Source of the DNA: Allium sativum
Taxonomy: Eukaryota; Streptophyta; Magnoliopsida; Asparagales; Amaryllidaceae
Direction: 5' to 3'
DNA: 64,000 bases
Assembly (NCBI GenBank): GCA_030737875.1
Contig: CM060909.1
Coordinates: 392,407,565 to 392,471,564, forward strand
Under the pieces are notes generated by a model. It saw nothing but the letters and a program-made list of their open reading frames with translations, was not told where the DNA came from and did no database searches. A program made the translations under genes and the position numbers. Shown one piece after another: positions 1 through 11,260 of the stretch (its first letter is position 1; each line of letters starts with the position of its first letter).

Positions 1-510
1 GCGAAACGATTCGGCAGAAATAAAAAGGATGGAGAATGAAGAGGAGAGGGTCGACTTATATAGGCAAAGAGGGCGACCGTTTGTCTCCCTTTCTTTGTCC
101 TATTCGGTCCACGAAACACCATACAGGCCACGATCCAAAGCTTGTGTCGCATGGAAGCCCACGGACCGCCTCAGACGATGGCCCACCAAGCTCGAAGCCC
201 GACACGGCTCGATGAAAAGTCCGCCGCGTCTCGCACAAAAGCCTAGATACTCAGCACGAGACGAGCACGTGACCACTCGGACCGTGGCGCTCTATTGCGA
301 TCCGATTCATGCGTACGTTGAGTTGAACCAATGCGACTGTTGATTTGCGTCCCTTCAGGAAAAAGTAGATCAGAATCTTCGAAGCATGTTCCATCATCGA
401 TAAAACATACTTCGAGGGGGCAAAATGTTGGCTAGCTTTTTGACCTAGCCACCCAGGATCATTCATAAAGAGAAAGCATGAAACCACGATATCTAAGGAC
501 ATGGAGGAAT

Positions 511-650
511 GGATCGCACCATCATCTCATCCAATATTGGATCGCACCATCGTCTCGCCCAATATCGGATCGCACACCATCGTCTCAACCACCGTCGGAT
601 CGCACGCTATCGTCTCGCCCACGGAGGATCGCGTCTCGACGGATCGCCCC
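511..650 (+). repeat. 28-30 bp tandem repeat in LTR U3
   Basis: About five degenerate copies, each starting ggatcgca (511, 539, 567, 597, 626) and most containing ccatcgtctcgccc. They lie about 330-470 bp upstream of the LTR TATA box, the position of U3 enhancer repeats in other retrotransposons. The function is inferred. Confidence 0.75.
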
Positions 651-980
651 CATCTCACCAGCGAACGACACATCCAGGCGATCCGATCCAAACTTATATT
701 GTTGCCCAGAGCGAACCGATCCGATCCCCTGGTGCATGGCGAACCCTCTGACCCGTTCAAGCGCGAGCTAGTCTTTAGCGATCCGAATCGCACGGATCAG
801 GCGACACGTGTTCCTAACCGTCACTTGGACCGATTCTCCCCATCTGCACGATCCGATTTTCAAGCAGATCACGACACCTGTCCACAACGGCTAATTTGAC
901 TATTTCTCCAACGGTGGCGATGCGATCCGATGTCCTCGGGATTCGTGCCACGTGTCCACGATCTGCCTGATAAAATCAGC

Positions 981-989
981 TATAAATAG
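981..989 (+). promoter_or_regulatory. LTR TATA box
   Basis: The sequence tataaatag sits about 270 bp before the LTR end, a usual place for the U3/R promoter of a plant LTR. Confidence 0.6.
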
Positions 990-1251
990 CCCGGAGCTTG
1001 GCATTTTTTGGGAGCTTTTTGGCAATATTGAGTACAGAATCCGCCATTATTGTCAAAGTACGAAAGTATAGAGAGAAATCCTTGTTGTATTAGCTTCCAA
1101 AGCATAATTAATAATATATAAAGTGGACGTAGGCTCTTTAACGCCGAACCACTATAAATTCTGTGTGTTATTTTCTTTTTCCTCATTCTTCATTTGAAAC
1201 TCTATAACATTCAGAACAATTTGGGTGTTAGGTCCAAATTTTGATCTAACA

Positions 1252-3589
1252 CATACAATGCCTTGTTTAATTTACATACATGTGTTGGATGTATAGGATC
1301 TGTGTAGCCAGGAGGTTGTATGGTGTATACATCTCCAGTAAGTGTGCCCTGTAGAAAAGCATTGTTTATGTTTAGTTGGCGCAATGACCAACCTTAACTA
1401 ACCGCAAGTGAGAGCACAAGTCGAACCGTGGCTGGTTTAACTGTGGGGCTAAAAGTCTCACCGTAGTCAATGCCAGCTCTCTGATTAAAACCTCTTGCAA
1501 CATAGCGAGCCTTGTACTGAATAATGTTACCATCTTTATTCTTTTTGATTCGAAAAATCCATTTGCATCCCACTACATTTTGTGACATAGATGAAGGTAC
1601 AAGATCCCAAGTTCTATTTTTCATCAATGCATTAATTTCTTCATCCATAGTTTTACGCCAAACGGGGCTTTTTAATGCTTGGGTGATATTTTTTGGGATC
1701 TCCATTTCATGGACCTCCGCATTTAAATTCAGTTTACTGATTGGTTTCCTAATGCCAGGTTGAAGCCTTGTGGTCATTTGAGGAGAATGTACAGGATTGT
1801 TGGGTGTTGAATTTGTAGATGTGGATATATCGAGGTTTGACTGAGATGAAGTAGAGGAAATCTCAGCAGTGGTATTAGGGGGTTGAGATGAGTTTGTTGC
1901 GGACACAGGAGATGAAAGGGGTGAAGTGGGGAACGAGGTAGGAGGCGTGCTGGAAGGTGAGTTAGTTTGCAATGAATGAGAGGAGGAAGATTGAGTGTTT
2001 GATAATATAGATAATGTGAGAGGTGCCCATTGTTCCACTAAGTCAGACAAGGAGGAAGTTGAATTTTTAAGTTTAGAGAAAGGAAAAATGTTCTCATTGA
2101 AGTGAACATGATGAGAAACATAAACATGATTAGTGTTTAATTCGAGACAATAATATGCACTTTGAGTAGGTGAATAACCAACAAAAATACATGGTTGAGA
2201 TTTGAGTTCAAGTTTGTGAGAATTGTAGGGTTTAAGCCATGGGTAGCAAAGACATCCAAAACTTCTTAGCTTGGAATAATTAGGATGTTGGCCAAATAAT
2301 TTAAAGTAGGGTGACACATTGTTTAGAGTTGGCGTCGGAAGTCGATTAATCAAGTAAACCGCTATTGAGCAAGCATTTGTCTAGTACTCAAGGGGCATTT
2401 TAGCATGAGTTAAGAGAGATAGAAATGTCTCAACAATGTGTCGATATCATCGCTCTGAATAGCCATTGTGTTGAGGGGTGTGGGGTGGAGTTGTGAGATG
2501 CGAAATTCCATCAATGGACAAGTAGTTACGTAGGCTTTCATACTCACTACCGTTGTCCGAGTAGAGAGTTTTGAGAGGCAGTTGAAAGTATTTTTCAACT
2601 AGAGCTTTATAGTGAATGAATATATGTTTTGCATCTGATTTTCGTTTCAAATTATACAACCAAATGTATTTAGAAAAATGATCAACGAAAATAAGATAAT
2701 ATTTAAAGCCATCATGAGAGTAAATTGGTGATGTCCAAAGATCAGAATAAACATACTCAAATGGGGCAGTAGACGCAATAGAGGAAGTAGAAAAAGTAAT
2801 TTTATGACTTTTATTGCAAGCACATGAATCACAATCTAAAGTGGAGATACTAGGAACATGAAGTTTATTTTTGGAAACAATTTGCCTAAAAACATTACAA
2901 GACGGATGCCCTAAACGATGATGCCAATCAAGTGAACTAGTTGTGCTTGCGTAGACTGTAGGGGTTGTGGATTTGAGTTGGTAAATGCCTATTGCAACCA
3001 GCCCCTGGAATATAGATTCTCCCATTTTGAGATCATTCATATGGAAAGAGGTGGAAGAAAAGACAATTGAGATATTGTTATCATGACAAAGTTGAGAAAC
3101 AGAAATTATATTTTTGGACATGGCAGGAACAACTAAGACATTATTTAGTTTAAGTGATGATAAAGAACAAGAACCGACGTGAGTAATTTTAAGGCATTTT
3201 CCATCACCGACGATCAACTCTTTGGTTCCATCATAAGGAGCATGGAGGGATAGATTGTTCAAATCTGTCGTGACGTGGTGGGAAGCACCACTATCGAAAA
3301 GCCATGTTGAAGAGGATGAAGAGGTAGAGAGATTTACAATGTTTGCTTGAGGTTTTGGTGTGAATAGGTTTGACGGAGGTTGAGAATTTGAAGAAGGAGG
3401 AATAACATTAGGAAACTTTTGCTTAAATAAAGGACAATAAGTAATCACATGTCCTTGTTCTCGACACCATTGAAATTTGCCTAGAAAGGTGTAGGGCTTT
3501 GTGGGATCACTGCCATTACGAATCTGACAGGATGAAGTTTGATTAATGAGAGCCATTGAAGAAGAGTAATTTGAACTGTTTTGGATCAA
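1252..3589 (-). pseudogene. Copia gag-pol polyprotein, broken
   Basis: The minus-strand reading shows a CCHC-like knuckle (CREQGHVITYC), an aspartic protease motif (WLFDSGASHH), the GAG-pre-integrase motif (WHHRLGHPS), the integrase core with YSDNGSEYES and HTPQHNGYSER, and then the RT start ([25 protein letters not shown]). The frame shifts near 2447, and a TAG stop replaces an expected tryptophan after MPLEY near 2373. Another shift lies near 1394, after which [11 protein letters not shown] appears where the family usually has a catalytic aspartate (QLD). The copy is therefore inactive. The polyprotein would act in cytoplasmic virus-like particles to reverse transcribe and integrate the element. 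Confidence 0.9.
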
Positions 3590-3590
3590 T

Positions 3591-3602
3591 GCTCTGATAC
3601 CA
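3591..3602 (-). other. Primer binding site (tRNA-iMet type)
   Basis: On the minus strand this reads tggtatcagagc, the standard plant copia primer site matching the 3' end of initiator methionine tRNA. It directly follows the LTR end (...ttcatca). Confidence 0.85.
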
Positions 3603-3711
3603 TGATGAAATTTGAAGAGAAGGATACATATTTTTATTCATGAATCAAAAATAAATAAAGATACAAATACATGCAGTCAATCCTTATCATGATATTTATT
3701 ACATTTCATCA
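3603..3711 (-). repeat. Short 5' LTR of the minus-strand copia element (about 109 bp)
   Basis: The block is bounded by tgatgaaat at 3603 and atttcatca ending at 3711, a perfect inverted pair that gives TG...CA ends, and it abuts the primer site. The outer end is inferred from that pair only, because the second LTR is absent. Confidence 0.55.
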
Positions 3712-4092
3712 TATTTATTATAACCGCAACAATTATGGAATAAATATAATAAACGATATTTATTATATTTTTGTCATATTATGGTACACCATATATGCAT
3801 AGATTGACATAGATTATGTCAATCCTTATTAGATTTTAACGCTGCTATATGATGTTTTTCTTATAGTGCAAAAAATGCGATTTTAGCGTACATTTCTTCT
3901 TGTACGCCCACAAGCCAACTCCAAAAATTATGAAACTTAGGATTCTTTTATTAATTGACGATGCAAATTTGGAAAAAAATGTCACGAATTCCTAGACCGT
4001 CTCAATAATGTTCCTTTGTAAACTGATCATTAGTTTCTTAACAAATGGTTTTATCTCACATGGCCACTTACTGAGTCCGTTTGGCGCGAAAA
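3712..4092. other. Intergenic, AT-rich
   Basis: I see no gene. Short near-palindromes of ataaatat type and the repeat gattgacatagattatgtcaat occur near 3800-3830. The left end of the plus-strand copia fragment is lost here. Confidence 0.4.
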
Positions 4093-4168
4093 GATGATCT
4101 AGGGACAACAAATGCAAAGTTGTACAGGAGCATGATGGGTTGTTTCATCTATATATCTCACACTAGAC

Positions 4169-4173
4169 CTGAT
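4169..4173 (+). other. Left target-site duplication of the solo LTR
   Basis: ctgat here is repeated exactly at 9113-9117, and both copies fall in the copia RPDI codons. Confidence 0.85.
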
Positions 4174-5758
4174 TGTGACAACAAGGAATTTCGCTCGATC
4201 CGAATCAGTCGCTAAACCGACCCAGACCGTTCGAAACGCTTGATTGTTTGAGAACACGACAAAACAGAACGCAGACGGAAGAACATTTCATTGTCTATTA
4301 CAACAATTCACCAGAATAAAAGAATATACATAGTATAAACAAATATTACACAACAGAAAATAACAGAGATTTAAATTACTTTTAAATACATAGCAGCGGA
4401 AAATAATACATTACACAACTGAAGGAGATATACAGATACAAAGCTTTTCGGATATCATTCCAACTGTAGACCAGGATCCTGTGAATACAAATCTGCAAAA
4501 CCAAAACTACTAGCTGCCCGTGTCAAAATAAGGGCACCCAGAGTTTAGGTTAAAACAATAATCTCCAGGTCAGTCATGGGACTGGTGTGAGGACTAAAAC
4601 AGTTATTAATCTTTATTTTAAAGTTAGGTAAATCAAGGGACCACGCTGTATAACACAGTGGTTTCCTCCCAAGAACACCAATGCATAAAACAACATCGCA
4701 ATGCTAAATAAAGAACAATGAAGCTATTATAAGACCCAGTTCCCATCACACAATGCAACGCAAGCCGGAGGATAGGGTTTTTACCTTATAATAGCCAAGA
4801 ATGCTTGATACGTTTAAAACAAATCATTTGATACTATTATAAGTGCATAGTGTATAAAACAACTTCAAATCATAAGTATCAATCATAGACGGCATAAGCG
4901 CCCCATCCCACTATGTCGCCATACTAGGCTCTAGAAATAAAACCGCAGAATCACGTATTTGGAAATTGGATTTCCATCTATGAACCGAGGCAAAAGATAG
5001 TCCTCAACCGATTCGAGACAATCTAGCCCATATCTCAGGATCAGAGCTCGAGTGACCCTTGGATCATCAGGGCCGGTCCACCGATGTGGATTAAAATTCC
5101 TGAACATTGTGTTTCCCCGCCCTTTGGGGCGTAAGTGAGCCAACAAATGACTCCATCGGACCCGGATCGTCCGATCAAACCGAGGCGCCTCGCAACAGCA
5201 ACAACCACATAAGTCAAACTCGTCAGGGCATGTAAAACCACTGAAGCCACTTTTTAGCTAGAAGGAAACGCATGCCCTCCCTGAGGTCCGTCTCCCGTTT
5301 CTGGTTCATACCGGGTGTGAAACTCGCGAAGTAAACGTTACATAAAGCTACTCCACAAAGGCCGTGCTTTGATCATCAACCACAAGGCTTTGCTTTTCAA
5401 CAGAAGCCTTGATCATTTGCCACTTAGGCATTCCACACAGGCAATTCACTCTATGCGTTTGATATCCATCGGTATATAACCCCTGAGCTCGTACGTCTCA
5501 GAGAAGGGCGTTAAGCAAGAGAATAAATTTTCCGCCGCTAAACAGATATATATTTAATAGAAATCAATCACACAGACTAAAATCCAATGTCAGACACACA
5601 GTCCATTTACAAGTTCGTTCTGGGTCTGAACGAAACCAGAGGCACCTAGTACCCCGCATATCCATCGATCTACAAGTACGTCTGGACGATCACCAACTGT
5701 TTCCATCTTCTTGGGTGTACATCCCAATCAAGATCATCAGTAATCACCCAAACGACGT

Positions 5759-6850
5759 GAAGACCTCCGGTCTTCTACCACCGTCTTCATCTTCGACTTA
5801 TCGTCGTATCAGTTATTCAGAATGGGATAAACCCGGTCTTTCCGAATAACTCGCGTATATTATAAACAAGTGTTACACAAACACAACATACGCCTCATTC
5901 CAATTCATCAGTCACTAACCGTAAATTAACAAGAGAATAATTCCCCAAATATTAACCCTGAAGGCCGAAACCAACATCAGATCAATATCCAGAAAACCAC
6001 TCTGCTTAGCTAACCGACAGTTAGTTTCTAAATTTCACATTCATAGGGAAAGGTTCCCATTAATTTTATCAAAGATAAATCCTTTAAATTTATTCTTTAA
6101 TCTTCTTTTGAATATCAATTCAAACTAGTCGGGATTAACGAACCTTACCGAAGTAATCATTTGTTTTAATTTCCCAATCCCGACCTATTCATCCCATGAA
6201 GTAAAACTGGTTATACTTCATATCTAACACCACGGTGTTATCGGTAAATTCAATTACCATTTCACATTTAAATCTAATTAAAGATTTAACTATCGCCTGG
6301 AGCAAAACTGGTGATACTCCATTCTCGATCATTTCAATCTAATTAAAGATTCATTAAAACTCCACTTAGTTTTAATCTTTGACTGGGTTAAAAAATCTGT
6401 GTCATTTAAAACACGGTTCACGATAAACCCAAAATCACCTCACATTTCAATCAGTCCCTAACCGTAAATTAGCAAGTGAGCAATTCCCTAGGTATTAATC
6501 CCGAAGGCCGAAACTAACATCAGATCAATACCCCAGAAACCATTCAACTTAACTAATCTCCAATTAGTTTCTGATTTTCTTAACTCCATGGGTCTAAGAA
6601 CAGTATTATTGAAGATACCGTTCATGACAACCCAAAATCACATTTCATTAATTGTCGGGTTAAAGAACAAGTGTTAAATAAAACACTGTTCACGATAAAC
6701 CCAAAAATCAATACCAATTCCATTCCAATCAAATATTATTTAATTGGTACACTTCATTAAATCTAAATAAAAAGATTTAATCTTTTTCTCAACTGGGTTC
6801 AAGAACAGTGTTAATAAAGACACCATTCACGACAAACCCAAATCACATTT
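5759..6850. repeat. Array of short hairpin-forming repeats in the solo LTR
   Basis: At least a dozen inverted pairs with 2-17 nt centres follow each other: gaagacc/ggtcttc (5759-5775), a longer one at 5812-5850, tgaagta/tacttca (6197-6220), taacacc/ggtgtta (6225-6240), ggtaa/ttacc (6243-6258), ttaaatct/agatttaa (6268-6289), tggag/ctcca (6298-6321) and aactaat/attagtt (6551-6569). Four larger units near 6382-6437, 6589-6642, 6654-6710 and 6791-6846 share the form gggtt..gaacagtgtt..aacactgttc..aaaccc. Confidence 0.7.
5895..6590. repeat. Two diverged copies of a 150-bp block
   Basis: The blocks at 5895-6045 and 6440-6590 share actaaccgtaaatta, gaaggccgaaac and aacatcagatcaata in the same order, about 545 bp apart, so the LTR has an internal duplication. 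Confidence 0.7.
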
Positions 6851-6939
6851 AATATTAAATACAAGGCTCTGAATAGAAGATATACCGGCTTATATTCAAT
6901 ATCAAATTCTACGACCAACAAATATCGTATTGGAAATAA

Positions 6940-6960
6940 CGATATATATATATATATATC
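6940..6960. repeat. AT microsatellite
   Basis: About ten at units lie inside the solo LTR. Confidence 0.8.
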
Positions 6961-8459
6961 TTTCAAATTCCCATAACAATATCTGTATCATCATAAAATC
7001 CAACATCGAAATATTCCGAAGACAATTTCGATTCAAATCCATTCCAATATAATTATTGGAAATTCTAGTTATTTTCAAAACCATTTCAAATCCAATTTAT
7101 TTATTTAAAAATAAATAGAATTATAATTCTAGTTCAAAACTAGTTCATTTCGATAAAAATCTATTTTTATCTTTTCAAATGTGGAGTTTTTCATCCCAAT
7201 TCTTCACAAATCACTTCTTATGATTTTACACAAATTATTGACATTTCTAATAATTTTATCAAGGCCCGTACAGTCGATTTCCATCAACGGCCATCGAACT
7301 GCACTTACAGCGACCTTTCCCAAATTTGATTTGGACATAATTCCAAATCCAACCGTTAGATTTCTAATTTCTAATATTCGTTAGAAAGCTCTTTTCGATA
7401 CGAACCCAACGGTTCCGGTTTTAGGAGAATCCGATGGTCGAATCTCCCGCAATATTCATTCGAAGTCAATGGTCGAAATTCGCGAACTGCGGCGGCGCGG
7501 CGCGTTCTATTCAGGCCATTATATTATATATATAATATATACTTCGTCGATTTCCTTTCAAAACGTATTTTATAAATTGTTTAAAATTCATTTTCAAAAC
7601 GATTTCAACTTTACTTTCAAATTCAAATCAAAATTGAATTTTTCCTTATAAATTCATTTCAAATTGATTTCAATTCAAATCGATTTTCAGTTCAATTTCA
7701 ATACGTTTTCAATTCTTTTCAAAATTTCAGACTTTGAAATCACTTTCGATATTCATTACAAAATGAATAAAATCGATAAAAATGTCGTTCACGTCAAAAT
7801 GGCGTAAATCTAATCAACACGGCTTCATATATTTCTGTTTTTCAAATATTTCTATTTTCAAATATTTCTTTTCAAAACTGGAATGAGTCCCAATCAATGA
7901 CCATATAATGTTAATTATATGGATTTTCTACAACACATGTATACAATAACAACGATGAATAATCAACCATCATCCAAAGTGCATTCTACACTGTATGAGC
8001 ATCAAATATAAATATTCAACGCTTATAACAGTCTGTCAATCAATCAATCGACATACAACTAAACAATCGGGAATAGTGTACGTCAAATATCACCCCAATA
8101 CCCATGTGGGGTTTTCAAACAATCAAACACAGATTTTATTTGTGCAGTTGGGCGATGTGTAAAATTTATCGTCCCAATCAATATCAGTCAAATGTGTGTA
8201 TATAAACAAATCGTCCGATTTGTTTATTTTTATTTAATTTATTCATTAAAGCAACTTTCTATTTCGAACTCGAAACGAGGCCCATCGACTGTCGTCCATA
8301 GCTAATTACCCCCATTCCGAACACAATGGGATATGTATCGTAAGCTGATTTGGCCGTTTCGATCAGTTTTCGTCAAAATCAAGATATAAATCTGTATATT
8401 GAATTTGAACGTGCATTTCAATTTACCGAGCCACATACTAACTCGAAAAATACTCAAAA

Positions 8460-8760
8460 AATATTTTCTAGCTTCGTATTGACGATACGGTCCTAAAAAA
8501 ACTAATTTCATCGAATTCTGAGACCGTTTGAAAAATGGTCATTTTCCAATCGATTAAAATCAACTGAAACTGGTCAAACGCGTTTTCCTTTGCCACGCTC
8601 ACATATTGATTCGAAAAACTACGAAATTTGAAACCTAGCAATAACTTGACATCACGGATCCAACAAAAGTAGTTTCGTCGAAATCCGAGGTCATTTGCAA
8701 AATGGCTATTTTTAAGGGCCTGAAATTCCATAGCGACTATTTTGAATTTTCAACTGGACG
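8460..8760 (-). repeat. Duplicated U3 module of the solo LTR
   Basis: On the minus strand two related stretches about 165 bp apart contain ttcgacgaaact..ttttgttggatccgt and its variant. The same module, also twice, appears on the plus strand at 55870-56110, so the two LTRs are relatives. Confidence 0.7.
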
Positions 8761-9169
8761 TATCTTTTGATTCCCGCTATGAAATTCCAATCTTTCAGAT
8801 TCGTTGGAAAGATATTCACAAATAGATTCTAATATTTTTGGTTTCACTAAAATCCAGTTTGTTTTGCACCCGGTACATTCATTTGAAGTTTGAAATCGAA
8901 TTATCGAACTACCGCGCCATTTTCAATTCCTTTTATATATAAAAATAAATATTTATATTCTAACGACGATTCGAATAAATATATACATTCGAATTCTATT
9001 CAAAATAAAATTTTGTCGTTATTATTTAAAACAATTCATTTTAAATATTCAAAATTCATTAAATTCGCCAAAAAAAAAATTTAAACCGGCCCAGAATTTC
9101 CGGGTTGTTACACTGATATTGCATATTTTGTTGGTTTGGTTTCCAGATTTATGCATAAGCCTACAAAAC

Positions 9170-9764
9170 CATGGTTTGAGATTCCAGCCGGCTCGTCGGA
9201 ATCCCGCCTGTTCCGGTCCGGTTCCAGCGATGACCAGACCAGAATCTTCCTCAAAAGCCATTTCCGAAAGCTAAGTAGAAAAATACTTTAGAGAGGAGAA
9301 AAAGTAAAAGAAACAGAAGACGAGAAGGAGAGAAGGTGAAACCGACAATAAAGAAAGACGCAGTAGTAGATAGAGGGAGGAAGGGAGCGACAAAATGTAA
9401 TTAGGGTTTTTCTTTTTTCGATTCAAGCAGCCCCCAGATCTTTATTTGGTTTTGATTGGATTTCTTTCGTGGGCTGGGCTTACAATCTGGGATCACAAAG
9501 CTTATATTAATTAGTTTGTTAATAAGAACTACAACTTGAGAATAATGAGGCTTCTTATAGTACCACAAAATACACAATATTATTGCATCCGAAAATAGTT
9601 TGTATGGCATTTATGTTAAAATTTGTACGTTAATTTTCATATTATTTCACATATTTGCAAAACAAACTACCGGAATTTGCAAAACGAAATTTCCAAAATG
9701 GAACCGATATATCGAAATCTCCAGATGATCGGAACGGAAATGGAACACGGAATTTCAAACCTTG
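9170..9764. mobile_element. hAT-type MITE (595 bp)
   Basis: Terminal inverted repeats catggtttgagattcc and (reverse complement of the right end) caaggtttgaaattcc differ at two of 16 positions. They are flanked by a perfect 8-bp duplication tacaaaac (9162-9169 and 9765-9772). Removing the element and one duplication restores the copia frame as ...HKPTK-HHFGDMKR. There is no transposase. A purine-rich stretch fills about 9280-9400. Confidence 0.9.
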
Positions 9765-10310
9765 TACAAAACATCATTTTGGAGACATGAAGAGGATATT
9801 GCACTACATAGCAGGTACATCAGACTATGGAATTTGGTACAACAAAGTGAAGACCATGAGGTTGGTCGGTTATTGCAATAGTGATTGGGTAGGTTCCCTT
9901 GATGATAGAAAAACACTTCTGGTTACATATTCACTCTTGGGTCTGGTGTAATCTCTTGGTCATAAAAAAACAAAGTACATTAGCTTTATCCTCATCCGAA
10001 GTAGAGTATGTGGAAATTACTTCAGCAGCATGTCAAGCTATTTGGTTAAGAAGGTTGTTATTAGATTTCCTTCAAGAACAAGAAGGTGCTACCGAGATTA
10101 ACTGTGACAACATGTAAGCAATTAATCTGACGATGCTATCTATCATAGTTGTACGAAGCACATTGACATTTGGCACAACTTTATTCGTGAGTTAGTAGCA
10201 AAGGTCGTGAAGTTTTGTACTAAAAATCAACAAATGACTGGCATTCTTACCAAGTCGCTTGCATCCAAGAAACAAAACATTCAGGATGAAAATAGGAGTA
10301 TTCTAATTTG

Positions 10311-10321
10311 AATCAAGGGGG
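10311..10321 (+). other. Polypurine tract of the plus-strand copia element
   Basis: aatcaaggggg directly follows the end of RNase H coding and precedes the decayed LTR. Confidence 0.65.
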
Positions 10322-10322
10322 C

Positions 10323-11260
10323 TATTAGATAATTTTGTTGATTTATTAAAAGTTTATTACTGATTTTTTCCTTTATTTTTAGCACTAATAATTCATGGTC
10401 AATGGTTTCTATTTGTTAGGTGGATACTTTCTTTGTCCATTTCTTTCTCTGTTATCTTATCTAAGGCTGCACAAAGTTTGGGTTGAGTCGAGTTAGACCA
10501 AATATTTCATCCGACCCTCATAGGTTATGTGTTTAATACAGTTCAACCCATATTCGGCCCTATATGAGGCTGGATATGGGTTGGGACGGGTTTAGCAGGG
10601 TTGGTTTGGGTTGCTTGAATATAATAAAAGATGAGAATATGAGGGATATTTTTAAAAGATAATATTAAAATATTTAGCATAATATATCAGATTTTAGCTA
10701 TCATAATGCATTTAAAATAACTAATTCATTATAAGGCATGTTTTATTAAAAATTCATTGTAAAACACATCATATGATATTAATTTACTAAATAGCTGATT
10801 AAGTGTTTCATTTTAATATACATTAAAATGCTCTTTAAAATATATTTGTCAAATTTATCTAATTTGGATTGACATGAAATATGCTTTTTGTGTATTTACT
10901 ATATAATGCATAAACCTTATTCTAAGATTATACTATTCTAATTTTAAGTGGTCCAATATTAAATTAGTTTTTTAATATAGGGTTGGGTTGGGTTAAAATA
11001 GGGTTGGGTTGAACAAAATATCAAACCCATCCCATACATAGTATGAGTTACAAATTGTAACTTATATCCGACCCGAACTAGGATATGTTGGGTTGGGTTT
11101 ACGTGGGATGGGTCGAGTTGGTGGGTTGTGTCGAGTTGGATATGGGTTGTGTGCAGCCCTAATCTTACCTACGTTGTAGCTTTTTGCCTTATATAAGGCT
11201 GCTTTAGCTTGATTAATAAAAGTAGCAATCAAAGTTTGTTCTCTTTAATACTATGTCTTA
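10323..11260 (+). repeat. 3' LTR of the plus-strand copia element, split by a MITE
   Basis: tattagataattttg after the polypurine tract resembles an LTR start (tgttag) with one change. After the MITE comes a TATA-like ttatataagg (near 11190) and a T-rich leader. Without the MITE it is about 240 bp. The right end is uncertain. Confidence 0.5.
10462..11161. mobile_element. hAT-type MITE (700 bp) inside the copia LTR
   Basis: Ends taaggctgcac and gtgcagcccta are inverted repeats, flanked by 8-bp sequences atcttatc (10454-10461) and atcttacc (11162-11169) that differ at one base. The body is rich in gggttgggtt repeats with opposite strand bias at its two ends. It is non-coding. Confidence 0.8.

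Larger units (their letters stand above)
1..1251 (+). mobile_element. 3' end of an LTR retrotransposon, probably Ty3/gypsy type (5' part outside window)
   Basis: A purine-rich tract (411-425, ttcgagggggcaaaa) is followed at once by a sequence starting tgttgg and ending ctaaca at 1251, the layout of polypurine tract plus 3' LTR. The 425 bp before the LTR hold a 104-codon ORF with no recognisable domain, so this is most likely non-coding 3' internal sequence. The element sits inside a minus-strand copia element, whose reverse transcriptase frame resumes at 1252; catac (1252-1256) is the expected target duplication, but its partner is outside the window. Superfamily is inferred from the tract and the R/U5 style, because no pol domain is visible. 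Confidence 0.7.
426..1251 (+). repeat. 3' LTR (826 bp)
   Basis: Begins tgttgg directly after the polypurine tract and ends ctaaca, so the ends form the short inverted repeat tgtt/aaca typical of LTRs. A TATA box lies at 981 and a pyrimidine-rich R/U5 follows. The block gtggacgtaggctc near 1122 is of a kind I associate with plant LTR leaders. Confidence 0.7.
1252..3711 (-). mobile_element. Ty1/copia retrotransposon, 5' LTR to mid reverse transcriptase (truncated)
   Basis: Read on the minus strand the order is a short 5' LTR (3711-3603), a tRNA-iMet type primer site (3602-3591), zinc knuckle, protease, GAG-pre-integrase, integrase and the start of reverse transcriptase. It is cut at 1252 by the insertion of the element at 1-1251. 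Protease-integrase-RT order defines copia. The short LTR recalls the Ale/Retrofit lineage, which is an inference. Confidence 0.85.
4174..9112 (-). mobile_element. Giant solo LTR (4.94 kb)
   Basis: On the plus strand the element runs from tgtgacaacaagg to ccgggttgttaca and is flanked by a perfect 5-bp duplication, ctgat. Read on the minus strand it starts tgtaacaacccgg and ends ttgttgtcaca, the TG...CA ends of plant LTRs; large LTRs starting TGTAACAACCC recall Tekay-type chromoviruses (inference). It contains no pol or gag coding and no internal copy of its own ends, so a solo LTR from LTR-LTR recombination is the simplest reading. A short non-autonomous element is less likely. The 69-71 codon ORFs inside look incidental. 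Confidence 0.85.
4093..10311 (+). pseudogene. Copia reverse transcriptase/RNase H, split by transposons
   Basis: The first piece reads DDLGTTNAKLYRSMMG then CFIYISHTRPD. The second continues IAYFVGLVSRFMHKPTK, and the third continues HHFGDMKRILHYIAGTSDYG. This is the conserved end of copia RT leading into RNase H. RNase H motifs follow (VGYCNSDWVGSLDDRK, LALSSSEVEYVEITSAACQA, then KHIDIWHNFIREL in another frame). There are frameshifts near 9940 and 10115, and the usual second aspartate of the CDSDWAG motif is asparagine. The coding region ends about 10310. Confidence 0.85.
4093..11260 (+). mobile_element. Ty1/copia retrotransposon 3' part, interrupted by three insertions
   Basis: Reverse transcriptase/RNase H coding pieces at 4093-4173, 9113-9169 and 9773-10311 join into one frame once the insertions at 4174-9112 and 9170-9764 and one copy of each target duplication are removed. 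A polypurine tract (10311-10321) and a decayed LTR with another MITE inside follow. The 5' part, including integrase and gag, is missing. The right end is approximate. Confidence 0.85.

Noticed and set aside
29..343. 104-codon ORF before the first LTR
   Set aside because: Lies in the non-coding zone just before the polypurine tract and has no gag or pol motif.
4174..9112. Full non-autonomous retrotransposon instead of a solo LTR
   Set aside because: I found no second copy of the tgtaacaaccc or ttgttgtcaca ends inside, and no primer site or polypurine tract.
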